From Bryoerythrophyllum caledonicum (Eukaryota > Streptophyta > Bryopsida > Pottiales > Pottiaceae), in contig OZ020523.1 in assembly GCA_963971425.1 (NCBI GenBank), positions 15,620,867 through 15,684,866 on the forward strand: DNA of 64,000 nt. Direction: 5' to 3'. Position 1 is the stretch's first letter. Each line of letters starts with the position of its first letter. The notes beneath the pieces were generated by a model. That model made no database searches. It was not told the origin of the DNA and was given only the letters and a program-made list of their open reading frames with translations. This document shows, in pieces, positions 11,613 to 23,037 of the stretch. The translations under genes and the position numbers were made by a program.

Positions 11613-13440
11613 CATGATGGTTTCAAAGCGGAGTCGTGGTAGTTGCAGTACAACAGAGGCCGTAGTTCCTCCAAATTTTGACTTAGGTTTGGATTATGAG
11701 GAAGATGTTTCTCTTAATGTGAGAAGAAGAGCAAGGACGGGGAAGAGAGTTGTTGCGTCTGTACCAATAGGTTAACCTCTTCCATTGCTTCCACTGTCAG
11801 AATTGACAATTCCAATTCAGTTTCTTGTAATCCGACCGACTCAGTACATGGCATTATCGTCCATGAAGATGCTACAGTTGACAATAATGTTAGAGTGTCT
11901 ATCGACGCTGACGGAGACCACAATGATCCTGCTAATACTGCAACAATGGTAAGTATTCTCTTTTTTACGTTAGTAGCTCTTCTTTTCTGTTGTAGGTGTA
12001 ACATATAATTGCTTCATGTCACATAATGATACTATCCAATATTACCAGGTTAGTTCTCCACCTAACTTTTGTTGTTGATGATCCACTCGCAATATGTGAA
12101 TTATATCTGTGTGCTTAAAATAAATGGTACTAGTGAATTATATCTATATCTTTATGTTGTGAATGATACTAGATTTAATCTGATTTGATTAGAATGTCTC
12201 TTCAATTGCAGGAGCTGCAAAGTAGTATTGCTGATTCATCCAAACTCAAATTCCCTTCGGCTAGGTAATTACTTCTGATTTCCATGCTCGCATGTATCAG
12301 TAAATTCTTTCCTGCAGTTTGACAACCTTGTTTAATGACACATTGTTTCTTGCTTTGCACAGGGGCGATGTGCAATGTGCGATAGGTGCAGTTGAAAACG
12401 ATCAAGTTGATGGACAACAACTCACGATATATTTGACTCCCAAACAAGCATCTCACTCTGACTTCGATGAGGAGGTGTTCAATGCTGAGATGAACGCAGC
12501 TGATAAAGGTGGTACCAGCAAGAGCAATCAGTGGTGCAACATCTAGAATCGCACGTGCCAATGTTTCAACATCCAGTATCGCATGTGCCAATGTTTCAAC
12601 ATCCAGTATCGCATGTGCCAATGTTCCACCATGCAGTGCAGCAGGTGCCGCAGGTCGAAGGAGTACCTACGTTCCAGCCCATGATGCAAAATACAGGGAG
12701 CCAAGCAACTATGATATAGAGTGCAGAAACTCAAGCCACGAATCTAATGGTAAGTACATGAGCCTGGTTTTTTTGTTCGAATTGCAGGCACTTGTTGTTG
12801 TGTGTTTGGCAGGCACTCGCTTGATGTGTGTGTAGAATCGCTCTTTGAATCAGCTGCAATTTGTTTTGCATATGCAGGTGCCATTTCAACCATACAGTAA
12901 ACCATACGGTTCTCCCATCATCATCTTGGAATGATGGTTCCTGGTAATGAGTATCAAGGCTTGACTCGACAAGTTGCACCAGTACTTGGCAATACTCTGT
13001 ACAATTACAAGAATTTCGACATAAATAGGTTCACGTAGACTATCCACGACATAGCCGGTTCACGGTACTCGGCGTCAATCTGGGCGTCCACAAGGGCGTC
13101 TACCAGGGCCAACGTGATGAATATCATGACCATGATTGGCGCTAGAGTGCAAGCTGTTGGTCGACGCCGGCGTGATACCATTGTTTGTTTTGAAGAATAT
13201 TAGAGATCAGTACGTGAATCTAGAGTTGAATCGGTGTAAGCGATGGAGAAATAGATTTGTGAGCATGATTTTTTGTGCTCTCAGGGGAGGATTTATGGAC
13301 GTGAATTTGTCTTGATTGTGTAGTTGGAATTGGTGGCGACTTATGCGAATGAATTTTCCAAACTCATGCACCAACTGCAGTTCTTGGCTCGCTTCCAACT
13401 CGCACAACGACAAAGCACCAGTACAGACAACTTACTTGAG
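11613..13440 (+). pseudogene. Degenerate multi-exon gene with a 10-residue repeat
   Basis: Exon-like pieces lie in order on the plus strand. First is an ATG at 11613 opening MVSKRSRGSCSTTE. A serine- and asparagine-rich stretch in another frame follows to a GTAAGT donor near 11950. Next is a short exon after the acceptor at about 12210 (ELQSSIADSSKLKF), then one after 'ttgcacag' near 12360 (GDVQCAIGAVENDQ). Finally there is a 30-bp, 10-residue repeat (HVPMFQHPVS). The frames do not join without shifts and the first piece ends at a stop at 11776. I do not recognise the family. The motif 'catagccggttc' occurs just before (11279) and inside (13050), hinting that the block sits in a hAT-like repeat. 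The protein is probably not expressed as such. Confidence 0.3.
12539..12628. repeat. 30-bp tandem repeat, three units
   Basis: Units at 12539, 12569 and 12599 share 'atcgca.gtgccaatgtt'; the second and third are almost identical. In one frame they encode the decapeptide repeat HVPMFQHPVS. Confidence 0.85.
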
Positions 13441-13848
13441 ACTTACGTCACTCATTCCACTACTTTGCACTGATCATCATTAGCTTCAGGGCTAGTACAC
13501 TAATTTTGCATAAAGCCATCACCGTCTAATGGAATGTCATGTTCTTGTAACAACTTAAGAATTTCATGTGAAAACTTTGAATGATCTGAAGGCATCTTCT
13601 TGCCTTCCAGAATCTACCCAACCAAGTCAGCAAATCCACCTGTTCAGATTCAACACCTTTGTTACCAGACATCTTCTCTTTGGAGGCATATGGACTGTAC
13701 TCCACAAATTGAAATTAGCAAGTCATGTCTTGCTAATTGGCCAGTATTGTTAGCATCTGCTTATAGCATAAATATTTGGCAACCATGCAATACTTTACTA
13801 CCAAAGACTTCTTCTTTGTATTTAGCATTGGTCGACCTAGCACTAAGG

Positions 13849-14368
13849 TAGAGGCACCCAATTCCGATCACTTAAGCCAATTCGGGACTCAAATTGACAT
13901 TGCATGGTAAAAACATTCATGTAGAAAGATGCGGAATTAGGAATGAAACTCAACTAATATTTTTTCGAATTTAATCACAAAGATTTGGAATTGTTATAGA
14001 ATTTAAAAGCCCAGAAACCACCAGAGCCCATAATCAAAATATAGAGTAGGTGAGATTTAGTGCCCTCTTTTGCCCAATGCCAACAAGTAAGTGAGTAAAA
14101 ATGTGAAGACATTCCATGGATAACCAACTCATGGAGGGTACCCAATGTTGATCGGCCTTGTTCGACTTTTGAGGCAAGGCCACCAATGAGAGCTCAATTG
14201 AGGTGGAGCAACCCAAAATTGCACACTTCATGAACCAATGCTGATAATGGCTGGTGTTTTCAGATTTTGAGTTATTGGTTTTGGGTCACTTCGTGCACCA
14301 TTTCATGCATTTGCCATTTTCATGCACCATGCCATGCATACTCTACTGATCGGAATTAGGTGCCTCTA
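13849..14368. mobile_element. 520-bp MITE with 22-bp TIRs
   Basis: The left end reads TAGAGGCACCCAATTCCGAT and the right end, inverted, reads TAGAGGCACCTAATTCCGAT, with one mismatch over 22 bp. The interior has no coding potential. The superfamily and target duplication are not clear from the flanks. Confidence 0.65.
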
Positions 14369-14658
14369 TCTTACCTGAGCATCCCACCCTGCAACCACGA
14401 GCCACATCATAGCTACCTCGGACCTTCCACCATCCATCACATTGCATCTACAGCATCTCCATGAACCTCAATAATTGTGATGGTTGCTTTCCTGCAGATA
14501 CAATGGAGCAAAAATGACACGCCAAAAAGCCTTCCATGTAGCGTTGACTTCTACTTTTGATGAGTGGAACACTACTTTTAGAGTGTTGTGGGATTGCTCG
14601 TGGGGAGCCCTTCTTGCCCCTTGCGACGCTGTCCTACTACAAGGGCCCTAGGAGTGAC

Positions 14659-15000
14659 CTTTAACCCCTAAAGGACCAGAGTCTCCTTCGGGGGGATTTC
14701 ACATTTTGGGCAGGTTCCTTAAATTAAAAAAAAATCCTTTTTTTTTAAAACTTTTATTATAGATCGGCCCTGATAAGAGCTTCGTGGAGGTATTTTTAAA
14801 AAAAATTGGATTTACGGTTTGAAAGTTAGTACCACCTATTGTCAAATATGGGGAGGCTGGGCAGCATGGGCACCCCTAGGAACCAATGAAACACAAGAGT
14901 GAAAGAGGGGCAGTAAGTACGGGCACAAAGGGTGGAGGGAGGGTGGGGCAGCCCAAATCAAGGGGAAGAATAGTGGAAGGGAAGACCCCACAAATTCCAA
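14659..15000. repeat. Partial copy of the TTAACCCC TIR family
   Basis: Begins 'tttaacccctaaaggacca' like the 955-bp element at 29661. It keeps the internal 'gggcaggttcct', 'aagagcttcgtgg' and 'ggggaggctgggca..tgggcacc' blocks in the same order. The right end is not recognisable. No gene is seen through 17.1 kb. Confidence 0.5.
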
Positions 15001-15462
15001 AAAAAGGGATAAATAGAAATTAAAATTTTACAGGATTATTTTACATGAGTTTAGTTTTAGATCTTACGATTAAAAGTTGAGAATTCTTCTAAAAAATGTG
15101 ACTATTCACTTAAAGTAAAAACTTATAGCATTTACAAATCATTTACTGGGCGCAACACTAAATGCGATGTTTAGTGTACTTCTCACATAACTTATGTGGA
15201 ACCCGAATCAGCATAGAAAACATGCAAGAAGAGAGTAACTTTGTCAAGAAACACCTTTCGCAAACTCCAATTTTTTTTCTTCTATTCCCTTAAACTCCAT
15301 CTGAGAATTTTTTTGAAGTAGCTGCATGATTTTGATTTGAGATTATCAAGAACATAACCTTCCATAATGCAAAAATGTCATCGTAAAGCAAGTTAAGTTT
15401 TTTCACATCAAGTGATCAAGGGAAAAAATCTTCTTCTTTTTCACATAATAAGTTAGAGATTA

Positions 15463-15630
15463 TAGTTTTTTTTTGGGGGCACAAACGAGTTGTTATATTG
15501 GCAACTTGCGGCAATTCTTGTCAAGTGAGAGAATATTTTACAGCCAAGGATCAAACCCGCAACCTCATGTCTTTGGATATCTCTCACTATCACCCCGGTA
15601 GTTTGCGGTCATCTCGGACAATTTTTAGTT
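15463..15630 (-). mobile_element. SINE-like insertion, minus strand
   Basis: On the minus strand this reads a tRNA-like head: 'ccgagatgacc...' and then box-B-like 'gaggttgcgggtttgatcc'. It ends in a run of A (T run at 15463-15474 on the plus strand). The homologous repeat at 8940-8975 reads straight through 'atattttagtttttgtcat' with no such insert, which marks this as an insertion. A flanking duplication around 'tatagttt/tttagttt' is possible but not clean. Confidence 0.5.
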
Positions 15631-16670
15631 TCAGTTTTAACACCATCTTTCATTTTTGAAGAATTTACATGAAACCTTGTTTTAATCCTTTAAATCTTTA
15701 TTTTATTCAGAAGTGATACACAAAAACCATTTGCATTAACAATCTTGAACAAGGCTAGTTCTTTATCCATTTTGTTATAAAAAATTACATTGTTACATTA
15801 AGTCTTCCACTTTAGTGTTCTAGGAACAAACATCATATAATGGTAAAAAAATGAAATCTTGTATGATGCAAAAATATATTACTAAGTGAATTCAAAGTTT
15901 GTTGATATTTTTGTTGTACTGAACATTATAGATCCTCCGACCATATCCCATTACCACCCGTCCACTCATTCACATCTCCAAATTATGGTTTGCTATTAGT
16001 CAGGACCCCTCACTATTGGTTGGTACTTAAGGGGATTACCTAGTGGAAAATATGGGCTAAATACGGGCTAAACATGGTGGACTACTTTGAAAATTCATAA
16101 CTAATGCACAATATCATTGGAAAAATATGAAATCTCTTGGGCTGGAACTGCAAAATAGAGTACTACTCTTAAAAAATAATTTTATTACTATGCATCCCCA
16201 CCAAGTATGCACACTAGATTAGAGCATTTTCAATTTCTCAAATGCATACACTGCAAAATTTGGACCTCAACCACGATAGCAAACGTCAATTAGAGAGTCT
16301 AAACAAGAAGGTGGCCACTTGAAGGCCATTGCACCTCAATCCCTAGCCTCTAAACATGACTTCAACCTCATTGCTCTCTAAACCTCTTTTGCGCCACATG
16401 GCAACACCTCCTCATTGATGGCATGATGATTGGGAAGAATCATTGAACTTTGAGCCAAAAGTACCTCAATTGATGCTCACAAGGGCCACTTGAAGGGCTC
16501 TTTTAAATATTCCACAAATTTGGAGAATGTGAGGCATGATTAGAAGAGCCCTTAGTTGAAGGAGCCTAGATAAAGGGGGCATTGAGGGTTGCATGGCCTC
16601 AACTTTGAGGTTGAAGCCCAAATAAAGAGTTGTGTTTTGCTCTTAGCTTATATGGTATTCTGACATCGGG

Positions 16671-16795
16671 GCCAATATTTCTGGAAAGTTGGGAGATGAT
16701 ATTTTTGTACAGATTAGCATTTGCGCTTCGTGGAGCACTGACTCGGATTGGTCACGACAATTGTACCCCACACGCATTCACATAACATTCTAAAA
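16671..16795. repeat. Short dispersed repeat shared with 29.1 kb
   Basis: Aligns with 29101-29222: both have 'ggggccaatatttct.gaaagttgggaga', 'gcatttgcgct' and 'accccac.cgca'. Its class is unknown and it has no open frame. Confidence 0.55.
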
Positions 16796-17454
16796 TATCA
16801 CTTCTTAGTCCTAAATCTTCCAAAGCATATCCTCATATTTGTAACCTTAACCCTTTAACAAGGAAGGAACCTCAATGTGGTCGATGAGACTAGTTTTATA
16901 GGAGCCACAAATGATTGAACCATTGGATTGAATTGCACTAATAAGAGTAGTTGTGCGCTACGCTTTCCCCCATCTAACCCATCTATTCTTATCTCCAATC
17001 GGTTGAGGCAAAACGAGCTACAACAATTTTTGTGAAAAAAGTGAATAGTGAATATACACATCATGTGGATGCTGTTGTGCAGAATCTATGAAATCGTAAA
17101 AAATATCAGGGCGCCGAGCATGGCCTCGTCGTTAAAGGGCTAAGCCGGGTCACAGACATTCCAGCCAAATTGTTTGTTCTATACAAAAGCTTGTGGAAGG
17201 GGACATCTGATGGTGCAGGCTTAAAGAGGTCTGGGGCCGTTGACAATACTGTACCGAGACTACAGTGTCTTGCCCAATACAAATATCTGACGTACTGTAT
17301 AGACAAATCTTCACGTCAGAAGCACAATATCTTGTGTACGGCAGTTGGTGTTAATGGGCGACATACAGCAAAGCCGGTCAGTAGACTGAACTGGCTGTGC
17401 ACCACGCACTTCTTGTCAACTTGCTCTGCCGAGATTCAGTAACTTACATAACCT

Positions 17455-18400
17455 GAACGTGCAGTACACAGAATCGCAGCGACCCACTCTTGACCTTGCC
17501 CACTCTTCTCGTCGACCACCAGCTCGCCGGATCAAGGTATGCCCCCCAATCTGAAGTGATTCCAGTCCGTTACCGAAGCGTACTGTCCTCCATGCTTTTG
17601 TTTCGCGTTTTTCACACTTGCTTAGTTGGTAGTGCGCCAGCGCTTTGGAATGGAGCGGCACTTGTCTGGGTAGCTGGGAGTTGTGCGCCTTGGAAGCGCT
17701 TGTGTCTTCTGCAAATGTGAATGTTTATTTTTCTCTTGGATCTGTGCATGGAACTGTATGGAGGCTTACTGGAGCTCCATACTGTGCAAGTTCTTAGGAA
17801 CGATGCTTACTCCTTGGGACGACAGGCTATTAAGTGTTTCGGTGATGAGGTTCTTCACTCACAAGCTGTTGACCCTTCACGGGGTTGTGTGATATGACAG
17901 TTCTCAGGCGAGGACTCTTGATCAGAGTTTGGACCGTGGACTGTATTGTTTGGTGGCGTTCTCCGTGTTCTTGAGCAAAGACTTGGGTTGCTTGGGCTTC
18001 GCCGTCGCTCACACACGCTGCTCAGGCACCAACCACAGATCTCGATGTCATTTCAGCTACTGATTCTGTAGTTTCTAAGATTGAAGTGCGAAGTTGAGCA
18101 ATGGGAAACTGTAAACCTCTCTTGACATGAATATGTAACTGCGAAGCTTCAATCTAGACATCTCATTGCAATGCCCAAGAAGGGAACCCCGGCCAGTGAA
18201 ATGAATGTCTCCATGAGCATTACGTTCTTGTGTTAGCGAGGTGCTCTGATGACGCTTTAATCTACTTTCACATCAATTGAGGAGTTTTCTTGTGTGCAGT
18301 GCTGACAGGAGTTTGAGCTCGGTGTAATCCACTTCATATCTTGGACTCGGAAACAGTGAACGCTGGGTTGTGTGCATACAACGACTGAATTTCAGAGAAG
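17455..18400 (+). promoter_or_regulatory. Conserved 5' leader/promoter block of the DUF247 gene
   Basis: This region is conserved in order and sequence with 9780-11140 and 30945-31930, much better than the neighbouring intergenic DNA. Donor-like sites recur (for example 'caaggtatgc'), so it probably contains one or more spliced 5' UTR exons as well as promoter sequence. Inference from conservation; no TATA box was confirmed. Confidence 0.45.
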
Positions 18401-19968
18401 ATGGACTCACCACCAGTGGCCAGCAGCTCAGGTGAGAGCCTACATGTGTCTGGGGATTCCTGATCATTCATGAGAGTCTTCTCGAGAGGGTTTAGATTTT
18501 CCTCGCTCCAACTCAAACTGTAACATGACCAATCGATGCAGATGAACAACGATCATTTTGGGCATCGAATGTGGAACACACCCTGCTGATCATGAGGGAG
18601 GAACTGGAGAGCAAAGTGGGTGGTGCATTTCGGATATTGAAAGTCCCCGCGTATGAACGCCAACCAACCAGTGACTATGTACCCGTGGAATGGCGATTTG
18701 GGCTGCACAACCGAGATGAGAATCTTGACATGAGTGATGCAGAAGCTGCAAAGCGAGCTGTTATGGTGTTGTTTGGATTGGACGAGCAATCGAAATGGAT
18801 CACGTTCTGCAATGTTGTTGTCCCGGATCCCAAGGCGATGCAGAAGTGCTATGGGCTTCACAATGAGGTGAATGGTTTGATGGAGGCCAAGATCAAGCAT
18901 TTGTTGACCTTCGATGCACTCTACTTGGCTGTCCACATGGATCTCAGTACGTTTATGTGGTCGGAACCTCCCAAATTGTTTCGTCACATGGTTATGCAAT
19001 CCCGTGCAATGAGGGACAATTTTGATGACACCTTTCGGAGGTCCCGTTTGTTGGTTGGGCGTGATCTGTGCAAAATTGAGAACCAAATACCGTTTGATCT
19101 CATAAAAAGAGCTATCAATCATGTCACAGAGCTTGCTAATCCTCGACAAGTGAATATTGATGATGGCGGAAGTCCTACCGACTCAGAGTCAGGGCAAGAG
19201 CTAGCTGATGCATACTTTGAGACGTGGATGAAGGCATCTGTGGAGTTAGGGATGGAGCAATTCATGGACATATCTGACATCGTTGCAGGTGGAAAGGCAA
19301 CTGAGAAGCTTTCAGATAGTCATCATATTCTGGACGCAGCATACAAAGTCATCTGTGGAGTGGATGGCATGAGACGGAAGTCAGATTATGATCAGAAGGA
19401 TTACATCCATATTCCATCAGCAATGAGGCTGAAAGAATCTGGAATCAGGATAGAGGGAGTGGCTGGACCTTTGAGTGACATGTTATATGACGAAAAGAAG
19501 AAGTGCTTACACTTGCCCAAGATGATAATATGTGATTGTACGGCGTCTCTGGTTCGAAACATGGCAAGATATGAGCAGTATTCCGAGCGTGAGAGGTGTA
19601 TCTTCCATGACTATGTCATTCTCATGTTGGATCTCATTCAAACCCCTCTAGATTTGAATCATCTCGTCAAATGCAGTGTCATTTATAATGGATGTGGAGA
19701 CAAAGGAGTGGACTTGTGGAGAGCTGTAGACGAAACCTTGATCCACACGAAGTCTTCAAAGGAGCACAATAAGTTGAAAGGTGGCATCAAGGAGAGATGT
19801 AAATTGAGGCGATATAGATTGTGGAGCGAGTTTAGAACACTCTTTTTATCAAGACCATGGTTAACATTGTCTGCAGTAGCAATTACATTAGTGACTCTTG
19901 CCACACTGATTCAAACATATGCATCAGTGATAAGTTCCAATGGGATGAAGCCTCAGTTCAAACCATGA
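18401..19968 (+). CDS. DUF247 membrane protein (complete copy, 485 aa)
   Basis: There are two coding exons. 18401-18431 (MDSPPVASSS plus one base) ends at GGTGAGAG. 18542-19968 follows the acceptor 'cgatgcag' and restores the frame (D-EQRSFW). An in-frame TGA at 18386 supports this ATG. The protein has the plant DUF247 layout: N-terminal 'FRILKVP', 'FDALYLA' near residue 135, the hallmark ENQIPF at 190-195, 'IPSAMRLKESGIRIEGV', 'NMARYEQ', and one C-terminal membrane helix at about 450-475 (WLTLSAVAITLVTLATLI). DUF247 proteins are plant membrane proteins of largely unknown biochemistry; some grass members are self-incompatibility determinants, which is not evidence of that role here. The 3' end is tandemly duplicated just past the stop. 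Confidence 0.85.
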
Positions 19969-20275
19969 AGAATTTTCCTCATGTAGTTGATCAATATCTA
20001 CTAATTCCAAGTTCTACAAGATGTAAAATATTCCAAAGATCAATTTGTGTTTGTTCCAAGTTAGATTGTTTTGTTGTTACTGTAGTGACCCTTGCTACAT
20101 TGATTCAAACATGTGCGGCAATCATCAGAACCAATGGAATGAAGCCCCAATTCAATCTGTAAAGTATGTTTCTCATGTCAATGATCAATATCTACTAATT
20201 TCAAGTTTTACAAGGTGAAAGAGTTTCCAGAGATCCGATTGTGCTTATTCCGAATTTGATTGTGTTCCTCGTGTG
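19891..20275 (+). repeat. Tandem duplication of the DUF247 3' end, offset 194 bp
   Basis: The end of the coding region and the start of the 3' UTR (from 'gtgactcttgccac') recur from 20085 ('gtgacccttgctac'). The second copy again encodes the membrane-helix tail (VVTLATLIQT, NGMKPQF) and is followed by the same 'gatcaatatctactaatt'. The duplicated tail lies after the real stop and is probably untranslated. Confidence 0.8.
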
Positions 20276-21010
20276 AATGTCTTCACTCAAACGTGTGAAT
20301 GGAACTTTTCTTGGTTGAATTGATGTAAATTTCTAACTCAAAATAGAAGTCAACAAGCTTGAAAGTTGCCGAATTCCCTATTGGGGTGATCCTCATTAGA
20401 GCTGGGCGTCTCATCATCATAACTAGATCAATTCAGTTCTTTTTGCATCAAACTCAGCAGCACCTGGACTTCACAAGGCCATCCATCACGGCTATCAACT
20501 GCAAACATATGCACAAATGTTCAATCACTACTTACATTGCCAAATTCATGCAGATTGACAACATTGATGACGTTTCGAGTTTCAACATACATTATGGTCG
20601 GTTGTCGTTAACCGTTTACCGCCCAGGGATGTTTCTGGAATTTTGTTCTTTGAACAGGATTTAATGGAAATACAATAACTAATATTAATATCTAACCTTA
20701 CAAAGTTGAACTTAACCCATCACTTGAACTTTGGGGAAACTTTGCACAACATCCTATGGTTGGTGGAATTGATTATACTGTTTAAAGTTACCGTACATTG
20801 GTAGCAAAAACTGTGGAATTTGGAGGGTGTACTACTTTAACCATCAATAGATTCTTGCAAGAATTTTTTTCCTTTGAATAAGAGCGGTGCACTAGGATGA
20901 TAGCTTCGCATTGACATTTTATATGTGAAGAAAATATTAATATTCAATTATTGGTGATTTTTTTGCTTTTTTCAATTTATTGTATACAAATGACATGATG
21001 TGACACGATA

Positions 21011-22457
21011 CGATCCACCACATTTACCAAGGAGTCTGTGAGACATGAGCACAAAAGAATTTGATGCAGATAGATTGTAGATCACTGCCAAACTCACTCA
21101 AAATGCACAGCCAACTCGTTCACAAAAATCTGCATGTATGCGCCTTCAGATCGAATGCATTCCTGGGTCTATGAGAAAAGTGTCACATGCATCTAACTTA
21201 GTTCGTACCTCTAGTTAGCTCTTCACAGTTCTATCACACTCATATCTCTGGTTGAGAGGACTTGGAAGCAGGAAAGTGCCAAACGATTAATTAACAGCTC
21301 TAAGCGATAATTATGGTACCATCAACAAGTTCAGAATGTACAGAGGGAAACCTTTTTCACCATGATTATGACATCCTTGTTTTACTTATGATGAAATTTG
21401 TGGACAAGGGTTGTGTAACACTCAATAGGTGGATATATCTTTCCTGTATGGCAGTGGTAAATCTAGAGCAAAATTGGGATGTTCTGATGATTTTGTTTCT
21501 ATCAAAATCATGTTTAACTCAAGCATGTAGAAAAGGTTATTTTTTCATTGCAATTGAATATAACATGTATTTGTTTTAGAAATTATGCAACATTTGATTA
21601 TAGTGGTAAGCTTATTGTATCTTTGAAATGAAAAGTTGTGGAAAGCAAATTGAATTCAGAGTGTGATTTCTAGTGTATAAAAGATTTTTATGGGGGGCAT
21701 GACTACAACCTCCACATTTTTACACATCAACCCCTAAATTCCCAAGGCATTTTCACACCAAAACACTTCAAAATTGGTTGCTCTAATGCAATGGGTAAGG
21801 AAGGAAATCAAAAGCTTATATTTCTACATTCAACCATAGGATCTCTATTAAGTAATATACTCACAAAATTTCAAAAATTTCAAAAGATTGAAGTGTTTGA
21901 AGTAGAGGAAACAGATCATTTTCTTCCGTGTGTCAAGTGAATCAACATTGAGTGGATGATCAATCTTTGACTTCACTCAGTGTCAAATGTTTGCACTACA
22001 CAAGGTCTAATTCATAACCATCATATTAAGCATGATATTATATTTTTGGACACCAATTTTTAGAGGTAGAGAAGGGGTGTAGCATATTCATAATAATTGT
22101 GCAAGGAGGGAGGTTCAAAACTTGCCAATTCACGTGATAACTTTATGTGAACCTAACATGTTTTAGAATGATAATCTAAATGGTACATAAGAATGTTTGC
22201 ACCACATATTGTTTTGGAAAAAATTTAAATGAAAAAAATGAAGATCTCTGAGTATTATGTGAAAAAGAAGTTGCTTGCCTAGCCTGACAATGTGTGACAA
22301 TGTGTGAAATTTATGACTTGAGTGTAAGTGCTATTCTTCACAATAGACAAGGGTCTTTTTTGACAATATGCTACCCAAAAAAATAAAAATTGTTATTAAC
22401 GTATGATGTGTTATTAGTATTTGAAGTATGAGAGTTAGTTGAACTTGAAGCATTGAC
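21011..22457. repeat. Duplicated AT-rich segment, empty site for the 5-kb insertion
   Basis: Paralogue of 1678-1987 joined directly to 7049-8250. The copia element inserted at its right edge (target duplication TTGAC at 22453-22457). No gene is recognisable; open stretches are short and AT-rich. Confidence 0.7.
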
Positions 22458-22794
22458 TGTTGAAAGTACATCTTTCAGTCCAACTAGGATCATAGTGGTC
22501 CAACTCAGACACTAAGAAAAATGATGTGGAAAACTGCCACAAGGGCAAAGAATCAGTTACTGTTTCAAATCAAGCCGTTAGCAAGTTGAGATTACAGCAA
22601 CGATTGTTTGTTAGCAGGCTGAGGGGTATTAATGCACGTTCCCAAGGTCTTGTATGTATCCTTGTTATTACTCATGCACAATATACACAGAAGCAACTTG
22701 TGGCAAAAATGTCTTGTGTCTCTGTTCTATGTTTCTGTTCTACATCTGTTTCACACCGTGAACAATGTGATGGTCTAGTTATTTCCTTTTAATA
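22458..22794 (+). repeat. 5' LTR of the copia element
   Basis: 337 bp, starting TGTTGAAAGTACATC and ending TTCCTTTTAATA. No base difference from the 3' LTR was found. It should hold the promoter and polyadenylation signals, which were not resolved. Confidence 0.95.
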
Positions 22795-22808
22795 GGTTAT
22801 GGGCCCAC
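22795..22808 (+). promoter_or_regulatory. Primer-binding site, initiator-tRNA anticodon-region type
   Basis: Immediately after the LTR, GGTTATGGGCCCAC is complementary to the anticodon stem and loop of plant initiator tRNA-Met (GUGGGCCCAUAACC). The common plant copia site TGGTATCAGAGC, which pairs with the tRNA 3' end, is absent. Drosophila copia uses a cleaved initiator-tRNA half in this way, so the same mode is inferred here. Confidence 0.8.
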
Positions 22809-23037
22809 GGCACCAGTAGCAGCATTCAGATAGACCATGAGAGACTCACACTGACTAAAGAGAAGTTTCTCTTCACACTCTATTTGCCATACTAGAAACA
22901 ATTTTATTTGTTCCTTTAAAACAGAGACAGAAGTTATCCATAGGCCATATTAGAGTTGCATTAAGCCGAAACCTGTAAAAATTACTGTGTGAAAGTCGAG
23001 AAAAGCTTGGAATCAAGTCTGGTCGAGAGATAGCACC

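Noticed and set aside
18553..19149. 198-codon minus-strand open frame
   Set aside because: Antisense to the DUF247 coding exon with no independent support.
22526..22792. 88-codon open frame in the copia LTR, repeated identically at 27467-27733
   Set aside because: It lies wholly inside the LTRs and is duplicated only because the LTRs are identical; there is no protein-like character.
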